From assembly GCA_050943435.1 (NCBI GenBank), contig JBMNPE010000085.1, forward strand, positions 1 through 5,856: a DNA stretch of 5,856 nt, written 5' to 3'. This DNA is from RGIG5675 sp050943435 (GTDB lineage Bacteria > Bacillota > Clostridia > Oscillospirales > Ruminococcaceae). The translations under genes and the position numbers were made by a program. Each line of letters begins with the position of its first letter. Position 1 is the stretch's first letter. Shown here one piece after another: positions 1 to 5,218 of this stretch. Under the pieces are notes generated by a model. That model searched no databases. It was not told the origin of the DNA and saw only the letters and a program-made list of their open reading frames with translations.

Positions 1-1326
1 GTTAGCTGGGAAAAGGACATCTTTGCAGGCCAGCAGGTCCCGGAGAGCGAATTCAAGGGATATGAGACCCTCTCGCTCGACGCCAACATCACCGCCCTGG
101 CAGCCGGAGGACAGGTTACCGGAAGCGCTCTCGAGGGAGACAAGGTCGCTGTTGTACTAAACAAGACCCCGTTCTATGCCGAAATGGGCGGCCAGGTCGG
201 CGACACAGGATACATAAGGACACAGGACGGAACGGGAGAAATCAGGGTTCTCGACTGCAAGAAGGCCCCGGAGGGATATTTCGTTCACACCGGGGAAGTC
301 ACAAAGGGTATGATCCAGATAGGCGATTACGTCACTGCCGAGGTGGATCCCGACGTCAGGCACGCAATCATGAGGAACCACACCAGCGCGCACCTTCTCC
401 AGGCAGCCCTCAGGCAGGTTCTCGGGAACCATGTGCACCAGGCCGGCGCATATTACGACAGCCACAGGACAAGGTTCGACTTCATGCACTACCAGGCCAT
501 GACACCTGAAGAAATAAAGAAGACCGAGGACCTCGTAAACTCCTGGATAATGCAGGACATCCCTGTGAAGATCGAGGAGATGAAGAAGGAGGACGCCGAG
601 AAACTCGGCGCAATGGCCCTCTTCGGGGAAAAGTACGGTGACATTGTCAGGGTCGTGGAAATCGGCGACGTGTCCAAGGAATTCTGCGGCGGCACACATG
701 TAGCGAGGACCTCTGAACTCGGGCTCTTCAAGATAATAAGCGAGGGATCCACGGCTGCAGGCGTGAGGAGGATCGAGTCAACAACGGGATTCGGCGTCCT
801 TGAATACCTCGGCCACCAGGAGAAGATCCTCGCGGATGCCGCAGGTGCCCTGAGGCTCTCCGGTTCATTCGACCAGATCCCCGGAAGGATCGAATCACTC
901 GAGGCAGAAGTCAAGGAGCTTAAGAGGCAGGTCGAGTCTGACAAGTCGAGGAAGGCAGGGGAAGAGGCTGATTCACTGCTCCGCGGAAAGGTCAATGTCG
1001 ACGGCGTCAATGTCTATGCGGCGAGGATAAATGCGCCTCAGGAGACTCTGAGGAGCATATCCGATTCCATAAGGGACAGGGATGCAAATTCTGTGGTCCT
1101 GCTCTTCGGAAGGAACAACGACAGGAACATCCTGATCTGCGCATGCGGAAAGGAAGCCGTGGAACACGGATTCACAGCTAACAAGATAATAAAGAAGGTG
1201 GCCTCAAGGCTCGGAGGCTCCGGCGGAGGAAAGCCGGACTTCTCCCAGGGCGGCTTCAAGGATGACTCATCCGTAGAGGTGGTCATCTCCGATATAGGCA
1301 AGTTCATTAAGGAATCTGAATCCTGA
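1..1326 (+). CDS. alaS: Alanine--tRNA ligase, C-terminal half (partial, 5' end outside window)
   Basis: The reading frame is open from base 1, so the gene begins upstream; 441 residues are visible, about half of a typical bacterial AlaRS of roughly 880. The enzyme charges tRNA-Ala with alanine in the cytoplasm and clears mischarged Ser/Gly-tRNA-Ala. The visible part starts at the end of the tRNA-recognition region (F-K-G-Y-E-T-L near residues 18-24) and enters the editing domain with TPFYAEMGGQVGDTG. Both editing-site zinc motifs are present: HTSAH (visible residues 127-131, bases 379-393) and CGGTH (residues 229-233, bases 685-699). A charged coiled-coil stretch (about residues 285-320) leads to the C-Ala/DHHA1 domain, which ends with the glycine-rich GGSGGGKPDFSQGG signature. 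No frameshift is visible. Arginine is written almost only as AGG. The HIT gene follows after 17 bases, so the two are probably co-transcribed. Confidence 0.97.
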   Translation, partial: VSWEKDIFAGQQVPESEFKGYETLSLDANITALAAGGQVTGSALEGDKVAVVLNKTPFYAEMGGQVGDTGYIRTQDGTGEIRVLDCKKAPEGYFVHTGEVTKGMIQIGDYVTAEVDPDVRHAIMRNHTSAHLLQAALRQVLGNHVHQAGAYYDSHRTRFDFMHYQAMTPEEIKKTEDLVNSWIMQDIPVKIEEMKKEDAEKLGAMALFGEKYGDIVRVVEIGDVSKEFCGGTHVARTSELGLFKIISEGSTAAGVRRIESTTGFGVLEYLGHQEKILADAAGALRLSGSFDQIPGRIESLEAEVKELKRQVESDKSRKAGEEADSLLRGKVNVDGVNVYAARINAPQETLRSISDSIRDRDANSVVLLFGRNNDRNILICACGKEAVEHGFTANKIIKKVASRLGGSGGGKPDFSQGGFKDDSSVEVVISDIGKFIKESES

Positions 1327-1343
1327 AATAGGAGGCAAAAATA

Positions 1344-1685
1344 ATGGAAGACTGTTTGTTCTGCAATATTGCAGCGGGAAAGATACCTTCCAAGAAGGTA
1401 TATGAGGACAACGACGTCATCGCGTTCTATGACGTCAATCCCCAGGCGCCTGTGCACTTTCTCGTGGTACCTAAGAAGCACATCAAGGACGTCTCGGAAA
1501 TCGACAGTTCCAATTCTGCAATAGTTGCTAAATGCTTCGAGATAATTGCAAAATGCACCAAGGAACTGGGCCTCGAAAGCTACAGGGTGGTTTCAAACTG
1601 CGGCGAGCAGGCCGGACAGAGCGTAAACCACCTGCATTTCCACGTTCTCGGCGGCAGGGACATGACCTGGCCTCCGGGAGACTGA
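1344..1685 (+). CDS. HIT-family (histidine triad) nucleotide-binding protein, HinT-like
   Basis: This is a 113-residue protein, the usual size of a bacterial HIT/HinT protein. It starts with CLFCNI (Cys4, Cys7) and AGKIPSKKVYEDNDVIAF, the standard N-terminal strand. It ends with the histidine triad H96-L-H98-F-H100-V-L and the C-terminal GGRDMTWPPG typical of the HinT branch. By family knowledge these cytoplasmic dimers hydrolyse purine nucleoside phosphoramidates and aminoacyl-adenylates, releasing AMP; the middle triad histidine is the usual nucleophile. The start is set by a GGAGG site at 1331-1335, eight bases before the ATG. It lies 17 bases after alaS in the same orientation. Since HinT proteins can cleave aminoacyl-AMP, its place behind an aminoacyl-tRNA synthetase is suggestive, though this is inference. 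The exact substrate cannot be read from the sequence. Confidence 0.94.
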   Translation: MEDCLFCNIAAGKIPSKKVYEDNDVIAFYDVNPQAPVHFLVVPKKHIKDVSEIDSSNSAIVAKCFEIIAKCTKELGLESYRVVSNCGEQAGQSVNHLHFHVLGGRDMTWPPGD

Positions 1686-1722
1686 TTTAATCCGTAAAAA
1701 GAAGTTTTTCTGCACGCATATT

Positions 1723-1730
1723 GGAAGGAG
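1723..1730 (+). promoter_or_regulatory. Shine-Dalgarno site that fixes the phosphoribosyltransferase start
   Basis: The purine run GGAAGGAG ends eight bases before the ATG at 1739. An in-frame TTG at 1721 would lie upstream of this site and could not use it, so 1739 is the better start. Confidence 0.8.
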
Positions 1731-1738
1731 ACAAAAAA

Positions 1739-2287
1739 ATGAGCAAGAATGAGTACTACACGATGACCATCGCAGGGTGCGAGAGACACCTGCCTATCTG
1801 CGAGGTCAATGAACACCTCGACATTGCAGGATTCATAATGTTCTCGGACGTCGAGATCACGATCAAAAGCGCAGAGGCGCTCCTCAAGAAGATCGACTTC
1901 GACTTCGACTACATCTTCACCGCAGAGGCAAAGGGAATACCTCTCGCCTACGAAATGGCCAGACAGAGCGGCAAAGAGTACATCGTCGGCCGTAAAGGAC
2001 CGAAGCTTTACATGAAGAACCCTGTAAAGCACGAGATAGTCTCCATCACCACAGACCACGTGCAGACGCTATATCTCGACCAGTCTGAACTCGACAAGAT
2101 GAAGGGCAAGAACATCCTCATTGTCGACGACGTCGTGAGCACCGGAGGTTCAGTCAGAACCCTCGAAGCCATGGTTGAAATGGCCCACGGCAAGGTAGCC
2201 GGAAAGGCCACAGTCCTGGCAGAGGGCGAGGCCGCCGACAGGAAGGACCTCATCTACCTCGAAAAGCTGCCCGTATTCCCGAAATAA
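1739..2287 (+). CDS. Phosphoribosyltransferase, adenine phosphoribosyltransferase-like (type I PRTase fold)
   Basis: The protein has 182 residues from the ATG at 1739, which has a good ribosome binding site. The PRPP-binding loop of type I phosphoribosyltransferases is clear: ILIVDDVVSTGGS at residues 126-138, with the paired acidic Asp130-Asp131. The upstream TAEAKGIPLAYEMAR (61-75) and GRKGPKLYM (84-92) segments match the Apt-like branch of COG0503, where an Glu-Ala-Lys-Gly turn lies near the PRPP pyrophosphate. Such enzymes join PRPP and a purine base to give a nucleotide plus pyrophosphate in purine salvage; adenine to AMP is the likeliest reaction. The hood region, which sets base specificity, is not canonical Apt, so xanthine/hypoxanthine use or a regulatory PRTase remains possible. 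It follows the HIT gene by 53 bases and precedes holA by 12. No membrane segments are seen. Confidence 0.88.
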   Translation: MSKNEYYTMTIAGCERHLPICEVNEHLDIAGFIMFSDVEITIKSAEALLKKIDFDFDYIFTAEAKGIPLAYEMARQSGKEYIVGRKGPKLYMKNPVKHEIVSITTDHVQTLYLDQSELDKMKGKNILIVDDVVSTGGSVRTLEAMVEMAHGKVAGKATVLAEGEAADRKDLIYLEKLPVFPK

Positions 2288-2289
2288 AA

Positions 2290-2294
2290 GGGAG
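2290..2294 (+). promoter_or_regulatory. Shine-Dalgarno site supporting the TTG start of holA
   Basis: GGGAG lies five bases before the TTG at 2300. The next in-frame ATG (2336) has no comparable purine run and would remove residues just before the conserved first beta strand, so the TTG start is preferred. Confidence 0.7.
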
Positions 2295-2299
2295 ATAAT

Positions 2300-3310
2300 T
2301 TGGAATCCGTCACCTACAAGTCGTTTAAGGATGAGATGCTGCGCGGCACAAGGCGCGGAGTATATGTTCTGCACGGAAACGACAGCTACCTCATGGGCAG
2401 GGCGGAGGACATGATTACGGAGGGGTCGGAGAAGATTCCCGTCGATCTCAGGAAGATGGACGGAGAGGAGATCTCCGGACCCTTCCTTTCTTTTTTCTCA
2501 GGCAGGAGGACCGTAATAGTTGAGGGACTCTCCCAGGATCTTCCGAAAAAGAAGCTTGAGGAATTCTTCGACCTGCTGTCAGACCCCGTCCCGGAACTCA
2601 TCGTCCTGATAAAGGACTATTCCCAGGACGAGAGGCAGAAGCCGTTCCCGAAACAGCTTGAGAAGATGTTCCCAGAAACAGTGCAGTGCGTGCTTGTCAA
2701 CGCCGGAAAGCCCGACGAGAGGACCGCTCTGGCTGAAGCCTACGGGTACGCCGATGAAATCGGATGCACGGTGGACAGCAGGGCAATGCAGCTCATATAC
2801 AATTATTGTGACGGGGATCTCGAGATGATGACCTCCGAAATAAGGAAGATGTCTTCATATGATGAAGGGAAGATAACTGCCGATACTGTGGAGCTTCTCT
2901 GCACGAAATCACCGAATGCCTGGATCTACGGGCTAATTTCCAAGATAGAGCGCGGGGATGCCAGCGGTTCCATGGAGACTCTGAGGGAACTCATAAAGCA
3001 GAAGATGGAGCCTGCCACGATTTCCAGCGTCCTCATAGACACATACACCTCAGTGGTAAGGGCACAGTCGGCCAGGGTGTCGGGAAAGAGATATGACTCC
3101 ATGCTGGAGGACTTCGGGCTTCCGGCAAACAAGAGGTCGGAAATCTCCTGGAGCAAGAGCGGCAGATATTCAGATGAGCAGATGAAGGAGACGATATCCG
3201 TGCTCTGGGACCTCGACCAGAGCCTCAAATCGTCCGGGGGCGATGCAAGCACTGCACTGGTGGAAGCCGTGTCAAAGCTTGTGGATATCCTGGGTTCCAG
3301 AAGAAGATAA
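2300..3310 (+). CDS. holA: DNA polymerase III subunit delta (clamp loader)
   Basis: The protein has 336 residues, normal for HolA (about 330-345). Delta is the clamp-loader subunit that opens the beta sliding clamp during chromosome replication. The N-terminal AAA+-like fold starts with GVYVLHGNDSYLMGRAEDMI (residues 20-39), the usual HolA opening, without a Walker A lysine motif, as expected for delta. Residues 60-74 (GPFLSFFSGRRTVIV) match the region that holds the clamp-contacting hydrophobic residues in E. coli delta. GDLEMMTSEIRKM (172-184) is the conserved lid-region signature. The helical C-terminal domain (about 205-336) contains AWIYGLISKIERGD and the final LWDLDQSLKSSGGDASTALVEAVSKLV, typical of the collar domain. 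The start is TTG, backed by GGGAG five bases upstream. It is the last gene of the alaS operon before a hairpin. Sequence conservation in this family is low, but the order of motifs is convincing. Confidence 0.93.
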   Translation: MESVTYKSFKDEMLRGTRRGVYVLHGNDSYLMGRAEDMITEGSEKIPVDLRKMDGEEISGPFLSFFSGRRTVIVEGLSQDLPKKKLEEFFDLLSDPVPELIVLIKDYSQDERQKPFPKQLEKMFPETVQCVLVNAGKPDERTALAEAYGYADEIGCTVDSRAMQLIYNYCDGDLEMMTSEIRKMSSYDEGKITADTVELLCTKSPNAWIYGLISKIERGDASGSMETLRELIKQKMEPATISSVLIDTYTSVVRAQSARVSGKRYDSMLEDFGLPANKRSEISWSKSGRYSDEQMKETISVLWDLDQSLKSSGGDASTALVEAVSKLVDILGSRRR

Positions 3311-3314
3311 GGTA

Positions 3315-3348
3315 AATGCTTCGGACGATAATCCGGAGCATTATTTTG
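3315..3348 (+). terminator. Probable rho-independent terminator or attenuator after holA
   Basis: Bases 3315-3325 pair with 3332-3342 to give an 11-pair stem with one G-U pair; the core is GCTTCGGA / TCCGGAGC with a six-base loop CGATAA. The 3' side continues into TTATTTTG, a short and broken T run. The hairpin starts five bases after the holA stop and ends ten bases before the next ribosome binding site. The T run is imperfect, so partial read-through into the next gene is plausible. Confidence 0.6.
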
Positions 3349-3362
3349 CATAGGAGGGTAGT

Positions 3363-3773
3363 ATGGATAATTCAGAAAATAAGAACAGCCAGAAAAACAG
3401 AAGCCTGATCGCCCTGATTGTCGCCATAGTTGCAGTGGTCATCATCTGCTTCCTTGCGGGATACAAGGCCGGGAAAGAAAGCGCGGCGAAGGATTCCTTT
3501 GATTCGGTTACCTTCTATGCAGTTGTTGCTGATACACAGGATCAGTCAGTCACAGTTCAGGGACTGGAAGTCAATGACATCAATTACCGCGGCGAATTCG
3601 TCTTTTCTATTGAGGATGACACGGAACTCACATGGCGCGGAACAGAAATAAGCGTTGATGATCTTGACGTGGGAGACACCATCTCGATAACGTATTCCGG
3701 CTACACTCTCGAATCATATCCCGCTGTACTTCAGGACGTCTACAAGGTGCAGATTCTGGACGACGAGTTGTAA
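3363..3773 (+). CDS. Small membrane-anchored protein with extracytoplasmic DUF3221-like domain
   Basis: This is a 136-residue protein with a charged, Asn/Lys-rich N-terminus, one hydrophobic segment (about residues 14-33) and then an outward-facing soluble domain. The segment has no lipobox cysteine followed by a cleavage pattern, so it is probably an uncleaved anchor with the N-terminus inside. The domain (about 47-133) is beta-rich, with WRGTEI (91-96), DLDVGDTISITYSG (100-113) and LESYPA (116-121). The VGD...ESYPA pattern resembles the small OB-like DUF3221 domains of Firmicutes surface proteins; this match is from memory and is not proof. Function is unknown. The ATG has a strong AGGAGG (3352-3357) five bases upstream. 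It follows the holA hairpin closely, so it is either read through from the operon or driven from a promoter inside holA. Confidence 0.82.
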   Translation: MDNSENKNSQKNRSLIALIVAIVAVVIICFLAGYKAGKESAAKDSFDSVTFYAVVADTQDQSVTVQGLEVNDINYRGEFVFSIEDDTELTWRGTEISVDDLDVGDTISITYSGYTLESYPAVLQDVYKVQILDDEL

Positions 3774-3853
3774 TGCATCAAGCGGATTGCTGAAGACAGC
3801 TGGCTTCCGAGTCAGACGTGGATCAGCCAATGATTCCTGGTTGATGATGACAT

Positions 3854-4327
3854 ATGGAAATTGTCAGTTATAAAGAAGAATACAAACAGCAGATAATCGA
3901 TCTCATTCTCCACATACAGAATGACGAGGCTGAAATCAACCTTCCGATTGAGGAGCAGCCTGACCTGCTTGATATTCCTTTTTACTACGAAAAGAACGGC
4001 GGACGCTTCTGGGCAGCTGTCAATGGAGATGAAGTCATCGGCACCTTTGCCTTTATGAATTACGGCAATGGCAATGCAGTTTTAAAGAAGTTTTTCGTCC
4101 GTGCGGACTGGAGAGGCAGGAGAGTCGGACTGGCATTATATCAGACAGTTATAGGATATTTGAAGGATCATGGATACAAGCAGGCTCTGCTAGACACTCC
4201 ATCTGTTGCGACTGCTTCCCACCGCTTCTACGAGAAGGCCGGGTTCCGCAGGATTGACAAGTCAGAAATGCCGTTTGAGTACAGCTATCCCGACCGAGAC
4301 TCCTATCTTTACCTTCTGAATCTGTAA
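3854..4327 (+). CDS. GNAT-family N-acetyltransferase
   Basis: The protein has 157 residues, a normal length for a single GNAT domain. GNAT enzymes move an acetyl group from acetyl-CoA to an amine. Acetyl-CoA binding motif A is clear: the beta-4 strand AVLKKFFVRADW (75-86) is followed by the pyrophosphate loop R89-R-V-G92-L-A94. Motif B, SHRFYEKAGFR (122-132), holds Tyr126, the common general-acid position. The N-terminal ILHIQNDEAEINLPIEEQPDL occurs in a GNAT subgroup often found in Clostridia. The acceptor is unknown; a small molecule, protein N-terminus or antibiotic are all possible. The start at 3854 lacks a recognisable Shine-Dalgarno site; an in-frame ATG at 3830 meets a stop at 3842, so no longer start exists. 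Arginine codons are mixed (CGC, CGT, CGA, AGA, AGG), unlike the AGG-only style of the upstream operon. Confidence 0.9.
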   Translation: MEIVSYKEEYKQQIIDLILHIQNDEAEINLPIEEQPDLLDIPFYYEKNGGRFWAAVNGDEVIGTFAFMNYGNGNAVLKKFFVRADWRGRRVGLALYQTVIGYLKDHGYKQALLDTPSVATASHRFYEKAGFRRIDKSEMPFEYSYPDRDSYLYLLNL

Positions 4328-4519
4328 ACATGATGATATGGATATTAGCCTCATCTGCATGCAGATGATTTACTATTCCTCTCGATTTGCCAAAGCTTGC
4401 AGACAGATTGACAATTAGATCGCCCCGGACACAATCTGTGAATCATTGAGTTATCATTTGAACTTCCGTTATATGGTGTTCAAAGCAAAGTTTCCGATGC
4501 AGCCATCTGAAATCCAGCG
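4328..4519. other. Non-coding gap between convergent GNAT and TetR genes
   Basis: This 192-base region has no convincing ORF. Besides the 18-base palindrome it holds two looser inverted repeats: ACAGATTG (4403-4410) with CAATCTGT (4432-4439), and TTTGAAC (4457-4463) with GTTCAAA (4478-4484). Neither is followed by a T run on the - strand, so no clear terminator for the regulator gene can be named. Confidence 0.5.
4351..4368. repeat. Perfect 18-base palindrome downstream of the GNAT gene
   Basis: TCATCTGCATGCAGATGA reads the same on both strands. As RNA it can form a seven-pair stem with a CATG loop, followed on the + strand by TTTACTATTCC. It lies 24 bases after the GNAT stop, so it may be a weak terminator for that gene. 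The short T run leaves a protein-binding site as an alternative. Confidence 0.6.
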
Positions 4520-5086
4520 CTACTCTTGTTTTTTGATGCCGGTGGGCATCAGGGCAAGCTGTTCCTTTACGATATCTATGATCTCATCCAAAGATTCCCT
4601 GCTTCCTCCCTGAAGCCAGGCGGTGAGTATGCTTATAGTAAATCCCGTCCGGATGGCAAGAAAATAATTGCTGTGTGCTCCATGCATTATCGGATGAGAA
4701 CTGAATTTTTTCTGCACAGCCAGTGCCGCGTTCATATGGCTGGAATAGATTATATCATAGCGGTTGATTTTCATCAGAAGTTCAAGAATGTCCTTGTGTT
4801 CTGTCCAGTATGAAAAATACTGGTAGACAAGGTCAATCTCATTGCTGAACTGCTCTGCAGTAAACTGCCCCAGTACTTCATGGAAGCAGAGATCACATTT
4901 CCAGTAGAGAACATCGGAAATATTGTCAAAAGACCTGTAGAAAGTGGAGCGCGCAACTCCTGAAGCTTTCTGCAGGTCTGTCACGGTAATCAGGTCAAAA
5001 TTTTTATGTTTAAGACACGTCAGCAGTCCTTGATAAACAAGTTCTGCTGACTTTTTTGCTCGCTTGTCATCAGAAATATGGTACAT
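4520..5086 (-). CDS. TetR/AcrR-family transcriptional regulator
   Basis: The protein has 188 residues, within the normal TetR range. The N-terminal DNA-binding domain is plain: helix 1 KKSAELVYQGLLTCLKHKNFD (11-31), then the helix-turn-helix TVTDLQKASGVARSTFYRSF (34-53), with the recognition helix around ARSTFYR (45-51). The C-terminal part (about 60-180) is helical and resembles the TetR_C_8-type ligand-binding domains; the ligand cannot be predicted. Such proteins bind palindromes as dimers and release DNA when a small molecule binds. The ATG at 5086 has GGGGAG (bases 5101-5096 on this strand) nine bases upstream. It is divergent from the CocE-type hydrolase across a 132-base gap full of inverted repeats, so control of itself and of the hydrolase is the likely role. 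The gene is clearly A+T-richer than the alaS operon (for example, 20 G+C in bases 4741-4800 against 34 in 721-780). Confidence 0.92.
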   Translation of the reverse strand: MYHISDDKRAKKSAELVYQGLLTCLKHKNFDLITVTDLQKASGVARSTFYRSFDNISDVLYWKCDLCFHEVLGQFTAEQFSNEIDLVYQYFSYWTEHKDILELLMKINRYDIIYSSHMNAALAVQKKFSSHPIMHGAHSNYFLAIRTGFTISILTAWLQGGSRESLDEIIDIVKEQLALMPTGIKKQE

Positions 5087-5161
5087 CGTAAGACTCTCCC
5101 CAGGCCTGTTCGTCTGTTCCGCTACAACATTTAGAGAAGTTGTAGTACTTGTTTCGAAACT

Positions 5162-5191
5162 ATTGTATCACAACATGACGTTCCGCTACAA
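5162..5191 (-). promoter_or_regulatory. Candidate promoter of the tetR gene, overlapping the divergent one
   Basis: On the - strand TTGTAG (5191-5186) and TACAAT (5167-5162) are spaced by 18 bases, mirroring the + strand promoter. Here the -10 is preceded by TGA, giving the extended form TGNTACAAT. The leader to the regulator ATG would be about 70 bases and would contain the second inverted repeat (5122-5145). Confidence 0.5.
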
Positions 5192-5192
5192 T
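5163..5192 (+). promoter_or_regulatory. Candidate promoter of the CocE-type hydrolase gene
   Basis: TTGTAT (5163-5168) and TACAAT (5187-5192) are separated by 18 bases. The -10 box matches five of six consensus bases and the -35 box three of six. Transcription would begin near 5199, leaving a short leader of about 20 bases with the ribosome binding site. Both boxes lie in the arms of the 12-base inverted repeat, so a bound repressor would block the promoter. Confidence 0.5.
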
Positions 5193-5205
5193 AGTTTCAG
5201 AAAAA

Positions 5206-5210
5206 AGGAG
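5206..5210 (+). promoter_or_regulatory. Shine-Dalgarno site of the hydrolase gene
   Basis: AGGAG preceded by an A run lies eight bases before the ATG at 5219. It supports this start over the internal in-frame ATG at 5264, which has no comparably spaced AGGAG. Confidence 0.75.
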
Positions 5211-5218
5211 ACGAACAT

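Larger units (their letters stand above)
5116..5198. promoter_or_regulatory. Candidate TetR operator cluster between the divergent genes
   Basis: Four related elements are visible. A perfect 12-base inverted repeat, GAAACTATTGTA (5156-5167) and TACAATAGTTTC (5187-5198), has a 19-base spacer. A perfect seven-base inverted repeat, CTACAAC (5122-5128) and GTTGTAG (5139-5145), has a ten-base spacer. GTTTCGAAAC (5151-5160) is a ten-base palindrome. GTTCCGCTACAA occurs twice in direct orientation (5116-5127 and 5180-5191), 64 bases apart. All share the half-site CTACAA or its complement. Such symmetry is expected for a dimeric TetR-type repressor, but which element is bound is not known. Confidence 0.7.

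Noticed and set aside
157..699. Long open frame on the - strand opposite alaS (180 codons)
   Set aside because: It is a shadow of alaS, which has clear editing-domain motifs in the + frame; the shadow protein shows no recognisable domain. Other - strand frames opposite alaS, the HIT gene, the phosphoribosyltransferase and holA were dropped for the same reason.
1696..1709. AAAAA-GAAG-TTTTT hairpin between the HIT and phosphoribosyltransferase genes
   Set aside because: The stem is only five A-T pairs with no G-C core, too weak for a terminator.
1721..1738. Upstream TTG start adding six residues to the phosphoribosyltransferase
   Set aside because: The ribosome binding site lies downstream of the TTG and is correctly spaced for the ATG at 1739.
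3430..3651. Second + strand frame inside the small membrane protein gene
   Set aside because: Low-complexity arginine/serine-rich translation with no ribosome binding site, overlapping a gene with a strong site and a sensible membrane protein.
3800..3827. Possible TGGCT/AGCCA hairpin after the membrane protein gene
   Set aside because: Only five pairs with a long loop and no T run, so it is not a credible terminator.
4526..4813. + strand frame opposite the TetR gene (95 codons)
   Set aside because: It is antisense to a regulator with a clear helix-turn-helix and has no recognisable domain or start signal.
5087..5218. Repeats in the divergent gap considered as a CRISPR array or transposon ends
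   Set aside because: Only two direct copies exist and the repeats are short and centred on promoter boxes; there are no cas genes, transposase or target-site duplications.
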